A stretch of DNA of 13,818 nt, from NCBI GenBank assembly GCA_000438355.1, contig FR901527.1, positions 4,680 through 18,497 of the forward strand. The letters are read 5' to 3'. A program made the position numbers and the translations under genes. A model generated the notes under the pieces. That model did not search any database. It was given only the letters and a program-made list of their open reading frames with translations, and was not told where the DNA came from. The stretch's first letter is position 1, and every line of letters begins with the position of its first letter. This document shows positions 6,931 to 13,762 of the stretch, piece after piece. Source of the DNA: Clostridium sp. CAG:273 (GTDB lineage: Bacteria; Bacillota; Clostridia; TANB77; CAG-508).

Positions 6931-6959
6931 AGTATACCAGACTTTACTACAAAATACAA
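6931..6959 (-). promoter_or_regulatory. Internal promoter in front of the LCP gene
   Basis: Read on the minus strand: -35 TTGTAT (6954-6959), a 17-nt spacer and -10 TATACT (6931-6936). TGG directly before the -10 makes an extended element. It lies in the gap between cvpA and the LCP gene, so the LCP gene may be transcribed separately from the operon upstream. Predicted start near 6924. Confidence 0.6.
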
Positions 6960-6963
6960 TTAA

Positions 6964-7611
6964 TTAAAACAATATTTTTAATAATATGTTGTTATTATAT
7001 AGCATACTTCCTATAAATGATTTATTTAAAGCATCTATAAATTCTGCATTATTTATCATTGGAGCTATAAATGAAATTATTGCTAATAATACATATAATA
7101 TTACAAAAGCTTCTAATATTCCATATAAAATTCCACCTAATTTATCAAATTGCTTAATAACTGGTAATTTTGCAATTAAAGCTGTTATAAATTTTATAAA
7201 TATTAGTAAAATCCTTGCTATAATAAATACTGCAATCCAAACTCCTGCATTAACTATTAAATTTGTAACACTTTGAGCTGTATTTTCTATTGCAACTTCT
7301 TTTGCTTCATTAACAGATTGTGCCATTGTTTCATCTATATAATCTACTATAACTTGTGGGAGACTAGACTTTTCTTCAGGTGTTGACGTTTTCTCAGTTA
7401 TAAATTGCTCAATAGAAGTTTTTAATGAGTCATCCCAATTTGTATGATTTATAACTAAATTTGATACAGGTTTGAATAAAATAAATGCAATTACTATAGC
7501 TAAAACAAAAGACAATATTTTTAGTAAAGACCCTGTAAGCCCCCTTCTGTATCCTAAAAATAGGCATAATGCAATAATTGCAACAATTACAATATCAATA
7601 ATAATAGCCAT
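6964..7611 (-). CDS. cvpA: CvpA family membrane protein
   Basis: A 215-aa integral membrane protein of the CvpA family, named for E. coli colicin V production; its molecular job is still unclear, with links to envelope integrity. Four membrane segments are visible (about 3-20, 28-46, 117-140, 160-183). The family signature LGYRRGLTGSLL is near 19-30, and the second conserved block DKLGGILYGILEA (156-168) begins the last helix. A polar loop of about 70 residues between helices 2 and 3 lies outside or between membranes. ATG 7611 has AAAGGAGG (7620-7627) 8 nt upstream, a strong site placed in the 17-nt gap after the DUF5711 gene, so the two genes are almost certainly one transcript. It is followed after 53 nt by the LCP gene, which has its own promoter. 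Confidence 0.88.
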   Translation of the reverse strand: MAIIIDIVIVAIIALCLFLGYRRGLTGSLLKILSFVLAIVIAFILFKPVSNLVINHTNWDDSLKTSIEQFITEKTSTPEEKSSLPQVIVDYIDETMAQSVNEAKEVAIENTAQSVTNLIVNAGVWIAVFIIARILLIFIKFITALIAKLPVIKQFDKLGGILYGILEAFVILYVLLAIISFIAPMINNAEFIDALNKSFIGSMLYNNNILLKILF

Positions 7612-7628
7612 ATTAAATTCCTCCTTTC

Positions 7629-8966
7629 TTATAAACTAATTAATTCTATTTTATCTTTGTATATAATTCCTGCTAGTCCATCACATAAAATTATATCTTT
7701 AACTTCACTAGAAGAATTATATCTTTTTATTAACCATCCATTTGTGTCTATAAATTCTATTTCTGTTCCCAAATTTAATGCTATAACATTTCCATTGGTT
7801 TTTACCGATTTTGCTACACTTTTAACTGTATATACATTTTTCTTTTCATTATTTATATTAATTATCTCTACTTTAGTATTTGCACTAAATAATCCAGAAG
7901 ACTCCTCTATTGCTTTAAATGTGCTGTCATATAAATCTATTCCTGCAAAGCTTATATTTTTATCCTCTTTTAAGTCCATTATAGTTTTTGGAGTATTATT
8001 TTCAATTACTTGAACCGAACTGTCAAACATACATACTAATTTTCCATTATCTATGTAATTAACATTTATTGCTAAAGCACTATCTGGTACTTCATATGTA
8101 TATATAATTGCTTCTGTATTTTCTTGTTTTGCTTTATCTATTGACAAGATTTTAATATTAGACTTTGTACTTGTAGAAGAAGTACTTATTTCTGCAAATG
8201 CCAAGTATTTATTATCACTTGAAATACTTGTATCTACTGCAATTGTATTAGCAAGATATATTCTTGTTAGCTTATTTCCTCCTGCATCATACACATCAAC
8301 CATTGTTCTGTATGCACCTGTTAATGTGATACTTGTATAACCATTTTTATTTACACTTACTTGAGAAATATTACCTTCTAATTCCTTTTCCCATAATATT
8401 TTTGAATCTTTTATTAAATATGCTTTATTACCGCCTTTTTGTCCAATTACTAAATATCTATCTTTATAATCTGAAATCGGATTATTTATTTCTACATTAA
8501 GTTCAGATTCCATTTTTGCATTTACATTGTATTGTTTTAAAGTATTATTTTCTAATACTCCAAGCAATTTACCATTTCCAACAACTCTCGTACCATTTTC
8601 ATTTTCCATTTCAATTACTTCTGCATTTTCTTCTGAAATATTTTTTCCAAATAAGTATTTATCCATAAATTCTCTAGCATTTTCATTTGCAAGATAAACA
8701 ATAACTAATATTAATATAATTATTAAAATAATTGAAATAGCAGAAATAATTAAAATTCTTTTACTCTTATTAGATAGTCTTTTTGTTTCACTATTTATAT
8801 TATTTTGCCCTTTCTCTTTCAAATTACCTTTTCTTTCTTCGTTTATTAATAAATCATCATTTGTATTTTTTACTATGTTGTTATTATTGTTGAAGTTCTT
8901 GTTATTTTTCTTACTTTTAATAAAATTTTTAAAATTTATTACCTTATTTTTTTTCTCTTTATCCAT
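7629..8966 (-). CDS. DUF5711 family membrane-anchored beta-propeller-like protein
   Basis: A 445-aa protein I assign to DUF5711, a clostridial family of unknown function. The cytoplasmic N-terminus (1-69) is rich in Lys and Asn, including a run of Asn. One membrane helix (about 70-92) follows, then a large extracytoplasmic part of repeated short beta strands (e.g. YLVIGQKGGNKAYLI, ILWEKELEGNISQVSV, KYLAFAEI, GNVIALNLGTEIEFID) that looks like a WD40/PQQ-type propeller. The sequence REFMDKYLFGKNI just after the membrane is what I recall from this family. The frame extends to ATG 8978, but that codon is itself part of the site ATGGAGAG (8971-8978) serving ATG 8966, so I use 8966. It sits between a YkvI-like transporter and cvpA with gaps of 45 and 17 nt. 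A structural or sensory role at the envelope is inference. Confidence 0.78.
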   Translation of the reverse strand: MDKEKKNKVINFKNFIKSKKNNKNFNNNNNIVKNTNDDLLINEERKGNLKEKGQNNINSETKRLSNKSKRILIISAISIILIIILILVIVYLANENAREFMDKYLFGKNISEENAEVIEMENENGTRVVGNGKLLGVLENNTLKQYNVNAKMESELNVEINNPISDYKDRYLVIGQKGGNKAYLIKDSKILWEKELEGNISQVSVNKNGYTSITLTGAYRTMVDVYDAGGNKLTRIYLANTIAVDTSISSDNKYLAFAEISTSSTSTKSNIKILSIDKAKQENTEAIIYTYEVPDSALAINVNYIDNGKLVCMFDSSVQVIENNTPKTIMDLKEDKNISFAGIDLYDSTFKAIEESSGLFSANTKVEIININNEKKNVYTVKSVAKSVKTNGNVIALNLGTEIEFIDTNGWLIKRYNSSSEVKDIILCDGLAGIIYKDKIELISL

Positions 8967-8970
8967 ATTT

Positions 8971-8978
8971 CTCTCCAT
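8971..8978 (-). promoter_or_regulatory. Ribosome binding site that sets the DUF5711 start
   Basis: Minus-strand GGAGAG here lies 4 nt from ATG 8966. The alternative ATG at 8978 overlaps the site and has nothing SD-like upstream. Confidence 0.55.
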
Positions 8979-9011
8979 AGTATTTTCTTTTTATTTTATA
9001 TCAGTTTTTTC

Positions 9012-10058
9012 TTATTTTTTCAATACTTTATTAGCTTTTAGTATTAAAATTATCTGTATAAATCCAAGTAATCCAAAAATTGGATATAGTATTTCAACTA
9101 AATAAGAAAATTTAATCATTGCAACAAATACAGATACCACGCAAATTATCACAGATACTTTTTTATATGTACTTTTCGAGTATTCAAACTTTTCCAGGAA
9201 TCCATATCCTGCAGAAATTGCAGATGTAAATATTGCTATTGCTACAACAATCCCATATATATTGCTATAAATATTTCCAAATTGTTTCATTATAAAAATT
9301 ATTGGAATATCTAAATATTGTACATAATTTTGCCCACTTGTAAGTAGCGAATATAAACTTATTCCCAAAATCATAAATATAATTCCAGTTAAACAAGATA
9401 TTTTCCCTATACTTTTCTTTTCTACAATTCCTTTTAATCCTATAAGAATCGGGATAAGAATTATACTATTATAACTTGCATAAAGAATTGCCGAAATTAC
9501 CCAATTATTTGAAAAACTAATTTCATTTTTTATACTCATATTAACATCTATATAATTAAAATTATTTATAAAACATTTACTATTTAGTATTGCAGAAATA
9601 ACTATAAAAACTATTAAAAAAGGTATTAAAATTGTATTTACTTTTGTAATTCCCTCTATATTTTTATTAAATGTAATAAAACACAAAATAGCCATTATAA
9701 TTGACATAACTACACTATTTATGCCCAGTTGTTCATAAAAGTATGACGCAAAACCTGAAACCATAACAAAAAATGATATTAAAAGAAAAGCACTTATTAT
9801 GTTTTTTAAAAGCTTACTTATATTTTTACTCTTACTTATCCCTGTAATTAAATTATTATAGTTTTGTACTTCATTCTCTTTGGTTATTTTTAAAACTTTA
9901 TATATAACAATAGAAATAAAAATTCCAGATAAAACTACCCCTAATACTCCCAAACTTCCATATTGGTTAAAAAAAATATATACTTCTTTTCCTGAAGCAA
10001 AACCTGCTCCTATTAGGGTTCCTATAATTACAAGAACCACTTTTAGACTATTTTTCAT
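9012..10058 (-). CDS. YkvI-like transporter of the LeuT/APC superfamily
   Basis: A 348-aa polytopic membrane protein resembling YkvI (COG3949), a group of uncharacterised transporters. About ten membrane helices can be drawn (roughly 5-25, 36-55, 86-105, 113-130, 141-158, 188-207, 217-238, 261-284, 300-316, 320-342). The first helix carries GTLIGAGFASGKE (13-25), the broken-helix glycine motif that binds substrate and ions in this fold and is almost diagnostic of the group. The substrate is unknown; amino acids are a guess from the superfamily. ATG 10058 is preceded by GAGGGGG (10066-10072) 7 nt away. That site is also the 3' arm of a terminator hairpin, so expression is probably gated there. 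The gene is followed after 45 nt by the DUF5711 gene. Confidence 0.85.
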   Translation of the reverse strand: MKNSLKVVLVIIGTLIGAGFASGKEVYIFFNQYGSLGVLGVVLSGIFISIVIYKVLKITKENEVQNYNNLITGISKSKNISKLLKNIISAFLLISFFVMVSGFASYFYEQLGINSVVMSIIMAILCFITFNKNIEGITKVNTILIPFLIVFIVISAILNSKCFINNFNYIDVNMSIKNEISFSNNWVISAILYASYNSIILIPILIGLKGIVEKKSIGKISCLTGIIFMILGISLYSLLTSGQNYVQYLDIPIIFIMKQFGNIYSNIYGIVVAIAIFTSAISAGYGFLEKFEYSKSTYKKVSVIICVVSVFVAMIKFSYLVEILYPIFGLLGFIQIILILKANKVLKK

Positions 10059-10059
10059 T

Positions 10060-10089
10060 AAAAAACCCCCTCATAAAAATTATGAGGGG
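10060..10089 (-). terminator. Terminator whose 3' arm is the ykvI-like ribosome binding site
   Basis: On the minus strand, arms 10080-10089 and 10067-10076 form a perfect 10-bp stem with a 3-nt loop, then one G and six T (10060-10065). It begins 16 nt after the GldG stop codon. The 3' arm contains GAGGGG(G), the only Shine-Dalgarno for ATG 10058, which starts two nucleotides after the T run. It therefore can both end transcription and hide the next gene's ribosome binding site. Confidence 0.85.
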
Positions 10090-10105
10090 ATTTAAAATCT
10101 ATTCA

Positions 10106-11632
10106 TTATTTTTTTCTTCTTCTAATTTGCCATACAACAATTCCTAATATTATAATTGCAATTGGAACTGCAAATATAATTGTTAATATAATTCTATGTT
10201 GTTGCTCTGTTACTGTATATGTTGTTACTTCAACATTTTTTCTTATTGTAATATTATCTTCTCTTTCTGTTAAATATGAAATAGAATTTAATAAAATATC
10301 TTTGTTATTATATAAATCTATTGCATAAATATAATGTCCATTTGCAACCTGAATTTTTGTATCTGTTGCAAACACTGCATTTGAAAATACTACTAATTTA
10401 GATTCCTTTTCATCATTTATTTTTTTAGTTACTATTGCACCTGTTGTAGAAGATGGTAAATCTTGGTCTGAATCTGTTTTTGTAGCAGATATAACATTTA
10501 AATTTGTCCTATAAAAAGCATTTGAGGTTGAAGCTGTTAAATATTCTACATCTACACCTAACTCTTCCATTTTCTCAGGCTTCTCAAAGTTTATTGCACC
10601 AGCATTTATAAAGCATGCACTTATATTCATTCCTGCATTTTTTGTTATAGAAGAATTTAATGTTACATCATTTATTATAAAGTTTGGAGCTCCTTGAATC
10701 ATTTTTTGTGCATCTGTTTCTAATATTATACCTTTTTCTATACTTATACCATATTCGTCTAAAACTTTTTGGAAATTTGGAAGTTTATAATCTTTACTAA
10801 TAGTTACACCTGGATCCTGAAGCAATAAAATTTCTCCACCATTTTTTATATATTTTATTATTTCGTCTCTTTCCAAATCTGTTAAATCTTCTGATAAAGT
10901 TGATATTACTAAAACATCACAATCTTCTGGCATTTTTGTATTTGCTAAAATATCTATGTTTTCTACATCATTTGCTTCTTCTCCTATAGCAGTTTGCAAA
11001 CTTGCTAAATTTGTTTTTGTATATTTGCTATGTCCTTCTAAGAAATATATTTTGGGTCTATCTTCCACTGTTACGTCTAATATTGCATTTGTAAAAGCTT
11101 CTTCTGTTTTATCTATTGTAGCATTTGTAGTAGAGTCATATGTTACTAAATCATATGTTTCAACTATTTTATCTTTTCCATTAGATGCAAAAAGAATTAC
11201 TGAATCATTTGATGTTAAGCTATATTTACTTTCTAAATCTGGTCTAGTTGAAATATCATCTATTTGCTCAACTTTTATATGTTCATTTAAATTTGCATAT
11301 TGATTTGCTAAATCTACTACAGATGTATATACACGCATATTTATTAATGTAATTGTTACATCTTTATTTAAATTTGCAAGTTTATCCTTAGTAGGTTGGG
11401 TTATAGAATAAATTTTATCTGCTGTAAAATCTACATCTTGGATTTCAAGTTTTTCTACTCCCCAATTTATTAGCACATAAGCAGCAATTATTATTGCTAC
11501 TACTATTAAAGTTATAAAAATATTTCCAACTAATTTTAATTTATTGTGTGGTTTTCTTTCCTTAGTTTTAATTAGTTGCTTAGATTCTTGATTTCCGCCA
11601 CTTTGCTGTTTTTTGTTTTTTTCTTTTTTCAC
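10106..11632 (-). CDS. GldG-like ABC transporter auxiliary membrane protein
   Basis: A 508-aa partner of an ABC transporter, of the GldG / ABC_transp_aux type first known from gliding Bacteroidetes but widespread in non-gliding Firmicutes. It has a Lys/Gln-rich cytoplasmic start, a membrane helix (about 33-55), a large extracytoplasmic region (about 60-478) and a C-terminal membrane helix (480-502) ending in RRRKK. Family blocks are visible: YSIT.PTK.KLANLNKDVTI (75-94), the EEAFTNAILDVT helix (177-188), PKIYFLEGHSKYT (193-205), the DVLVISTLSEDLTDLERDEI block and the KNGGEILLLQDP strand, a Rossmann-like arrangement. The start is GTG 11632, preceded by GGGAG (11637-11641) at 4 nt. It lies 16 nt downstream of the permease gene and 47 nt before the ykvI-like start. 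The transported substrate is unknown. Confidence 0.88.
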   Translation of the reverse strand: MKKEKNKKQQSGGNQESKQLIKTKERKPHNKLKLVGNIFITLIVVAIIIAAYVLINWGVEKLEIQDVDFTADKIYSITQPTKDKLANLNKDVTITLINMRVYTSVVDLANQYANLNEHIKVEQIDDISTRPDLESKYSLTSNDSVILFASNGKDKIVETYDLVTYDSTTNATIDKTEEAFTNAILDVTVEDRPKIYFLEGHSKYTKTNLASLQTAIGEEANDVENIDILANTKMPEDCDVLVISTLSEDLTDLERDEIIKYIKNGGEILLLQDPGVTISKDYKLPNFQKVLDEYGISIEKGIILETDAQKMIQGAPNFIINDVTLNSSITKNAGMNISACFINAGAINFEKPEKMEELGVDVEYLTASTSNAFYRTNLNVISATKTDSDQDLPSSTTGAIVTKKINDEKESKLVVFSNAVFATDTKIQVANGHYIYAIDLYNNKDILLNSISYLTEREDNITIRKNVEVTTYTVTEQQHRIILTIIFAVPIAIIILGIVVWQIRRRKK

Positions 11633-11648
11633 TTTTCTCCCTCTCTTT

Positions 11649-12332
11649 CTATTTTACAGCTTTTCTTCTTTTTAAAACCATAATTGTAAATATTATAAAC
11701 ATTATTGTAAATGAAACTAATCCAACTACTTCTGTTGCAGATAGTAATCCTGCTGGGAATTTTGAATAATTAGTCATTAAATCAAGTGCTTCAAGTGAAG
11801 TATTTATATTTGGTAAAAACCATGGAAGTATTAATACTGCTGCTGTAATAACTGCTGCTACTATTTGGTTCTCTGTTATGCTAGATGCAAACATTCCTAT
11901 AGAAATAGCAGCCATTGATAATAGTAAAAATCCAAACATCATTACTAAAGTAGGTACTATATTTGGTGAGCCAAAATACATTAATATTGCAAAATATATT
12001 AAACTAATTACTAATGTAATAAGTACTACTATTGATGCTGCAAAAAACTTTCCAAGAACAATTCCTGTAACACTTCTTGGTGATGTAAGTAGTAATTGCT
12101 CTGTTCCATTTTTTCTTTCCTCTGCAAATAGCCTCATTGTAAGAATTGGAATAATAAGCATTAGTCCATACATAGCAGTGTTATAATATAAATTTCCTAA
12201 TTCTATACTTGCACTTTGAATTGCAGTTAAATAAAAGAAAATACTAAATATTATTAAAAATATACCTATACATATATATCCTATTGGAGATAAGAAATAA
12301 GATTTTAATTCTTTTTTTAATACTGGCCACAT
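11649..12332 (-). CDS. ABC-2 type transporter permease (GldF-like)
   Basis: The membrane subunit of the exporter encoded here, 227 aa, with six membrane helices (about 15-37, 50-66, 97-119, 126-149, 156-173, 201-220). Between helices 2 and 3 is the hallmark of ABC-2 permeases of the GldF/NosY type, EERKNGTEQLLLTSP (71-85), which contacts the ATPase. ATG 12332 overlaps the stop of the ATPase gene by one base (TAATG). Its ribosome binding site AAAGGAGGAG (12341-12350) is made of the last codons of that gene, so the two are translationally coupled. The order ATPase, permease, GldG-type protein matches the gldA-gldF-gldG arrangement. I see no neighbouring DUF4340 gene, which often accompanies this set. 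Confidence 0.92.
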   Translation of the reverse strand: MWPVLKKELKSYFLSPIGYICIGIFLIIFSIFFYLTAIQSASIELGNLYYNTAMYGLMLIIPILTMRLFAEERKNGTEQLLLTSPRSVTGIVLGKFFAASIVVLITLVISLIYFAILMYFGSPNIVPTLVMMFGFLLLSMAAISIGMFASSITENQIVAAVITAAVLILPWFLPNINTSLEALDLMTNYSKFPAGLLSATEVVGLVSFTIMFIIFTIMVLKRRKAVK

Positions 12333-13501
12333 TATTTTTTCTCCTCCTTTTTATTATTTTTATTTGTTTCTTTTTGTTTTGTTTTTTTATCTGTCTTATT
12401 ATCTGCTTCTTTATCTATTTTATTGTCTGACTTTTTATTTTCTTTATTATTCTCTTCTTTATTTAGTTTATTATTTACTTCTTTACTGTCTTCTTTTTTG
12501 TTATCCTTAAGTTTCTTCTTTTCATCGTTTTCTATTTTGTTACTTACATTTTCTTTTGACACTTCATTGGTGTTATTTATTAAACTAATAAATGCATCTT
12601 CTAATGTAGACTCATCTTTCTTTAGCTCAAATATCACTATTTGTTCTTTTGGTAAAACATCAAATAATTTCTTTCTTAAGTCATATTGTGTATCTGAAAT
12701 AACTGCATATTGCTTTGTTCCGTCTTTATTGTCTTTTATTAGTTTTATTTTTTCTGCTTCTTTAATTTTATTTTTAATATTTTTCATATTGTCATTAGGA
12801 TCTTCTACTGTAACTAATATTGTATTTTTAGATTTAGTTTTATCTTCTAAGTTTGAAGGAGTGTCAATTGCTACAATCTTTCCTTTATTTATAATAATTA
12901 CTTTTTCACATATTTGACTTACTTCTGGAAGAATATGTGAACTTAAAATAACAGTATGACTTTTTCCTAATTTCTTTATAAGGTCTCTTATTTCTGTTAT
13001 TTGTTTCGGATCTAACCCTACAGTAGGCTCATCTAAAATAATTACATCTGGATTTCCTATTAATGCACCCGCTATTCCTACTCTTTGTTTATAGCCTCTT
13101 GATAAATTTCTAATTAGTTTATTTTGTACATCTTTTAGTCCAACTTCTTCTAAAACTTTATTGACTTCTTCTTTTATTTCCTTATGTTTTACTAATTTAA
13201 TCTCTGCCATATATCTTATAAATTCTTTAACTGTTAATTCTTGATATAATGGAACAGATTCTGGCATGTATCCTATTTGCTTTTTAGCTTTTCTAGGCTT
13301 TTTAGCAACATCAACGCCATTTACTATTATTTCGCCTTCTGTTGGGTCTATATAGCCTGTAATCATGTTCATTGTAGTACTTTTTCCAGCTCCGTTTGGT
13401 CCTAAAAATCCTACAACCTCTCCATCTTGAACTTCAAAGCTAATATTGTCTACAGCCTTAAATGCGCCGTATTTTTTTGTAACATTTTTTACCTGTATCA
13501 A
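12332..13501 (-). CDS. ABC transporter ATP-binding protein (GldA-like) with charged tail
   Basis: The ATPase that powers the adjacent permease; 389 aa. All nucleotide-binding motifs are intact: Walker A GPNGAGKST (34-42), Q-loop region near IGYMPES (77-83), signature LSRGYKQR (133-140), Walker B VIILDEP (153-159) and H-loop His179. After the ATPase core comes the accessory domain usual for gliding- and Nat-type ATPases (about 220-310), ending in ESTLEDAFISL. The final 75 or so residues (about 315-389) are an almost pure Lys/Asn/Glu/Asp tail that these ATPases normally lack. The frame opens at TTG 13549, but AAGGGAGG (13509-13516) stands 7 nt before TTG 13501, and the protein then begins MIQVKNVTKKYGAF as usual for the family. 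The promoter also lies between the two TTG codons. First gene of the minus-strand operon. Confidence 0.93.
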   Translation of the reverse strand: MIQVKNVTKKYGAFKAVDNISFEVQDGEVVGFLGPNGAGKSTTMNMITGYIDPTEGEIIVNGVDVAKKPRKAKKQIGYMPESVPLYQELTVKEFIRYMAEIKLVKHKEIKEEVNKVLEEVGLKDVQNKLIRNLSRGYKQRVGIAGALIGNPDVIILDEPTVGLDPKQITEIRDLIKKLGKSHTVILSSHILPEVSQICEKVIIINKGKIVAIDTPSNLEDKTKSKNTILVTVEDPNDNMKNIKNKIKEAEKIKLIKDNKDGTKQYAVISDTQYDLRKKLFDVLPKEQIVIFELKKDESTLEDAFISLINNTNEVSKENVSNKIENDEKKKLKDNKKEDSKEVNNKLNKEENNKENKKSDNKIDKEADNKTDKKTKQKETNKNNKKEEKK

Positions 13502-13508
13502 AATTATT

Positions 13509-13516
13509 CCTCCCTT
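13509..13516 (-). promoter_or_regulatory. Ribosome binding site that sets the ABC ATPase start
   Basis: Minus-strand AAGGGAGG, 7 nt from TTG 13501. No such site precedes the upstream in-frame TTG at 13549. Confidence 0.75.
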
Positions 13517-13549
13517 AAATTTGTATTTCCGTAATAATTTACCACTCAA

Positions 13550-13578
13550 ATATTATCATTTAATTTTTATTCTTGCAA
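13550..13578 (-). promoter_or_regulatory. Promoter of the minus-strand ABC/envelope operon
   Basis: Read on the minus strand: -35 TTGCAA (13573-13578), 17-nt spacer, -10 TAATAT (13550-13555) preceded by TGA as an extended element. Predicted start near 13543, giving a leader of about 40 nt that contains the ribosome binding site. Each hexamer matches consensus at four of six positions, so this is a moderate call. Confidence 0.5.
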
Positions 13579-13750
13579 TTGTTTTAATTAATTTTCACAT
13601 AGAATTTACATTTTTGAATATATATTTTACAAATGAAAGAGAAAATAAGATTTTTAAATTTATCTTAATAAAAATATTATTTTTTAAGCTTTAATTATTT
13701 TTAATATTTTTATAAATTATTTAATATACCATTTATAAATTATGAAAGGA
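13579..13750. other. Divergent intergenic region, no further element identified
   Basis: Very AT-rich sequence between two divergent genes. It holds only a weak 6-bp hairpin (13646-13651 with 13662-13667). I see no convincing plus-strand promoter. I looked for the conserved G-rich core of the yybP-ykoY manganese riboswitch, which often precedes UPF0016 genes, and saw none. Confidence 0.4.
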
Positions 13751-13762
13751 ATGAATTTTAAT

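Noticed and set aside
12423..12917. A 164-codon plus-strand frame rich in Ser, Phe and Leu
   Set aside because: It is the mirror of the Lys/Glu/Asn-rich tail and accessory domain of the ABC ATPase on the other strand; no start signal supports it.
13446..13694. An 82-codon plus-strand frame across the start of the ABC ATPase
   Set aside because: It runs antisense through the Walker A-side coding region and the operon promoter, with no ribosome binding site and no recognisable domain.
13579..13750. A yybP-ykoY manganese riboswitch upstream of the UPF0016-like gene
   Set aside because: The region is nearly all A and T and lacks the conserved G-rich core and paired arms of that riboswitch.
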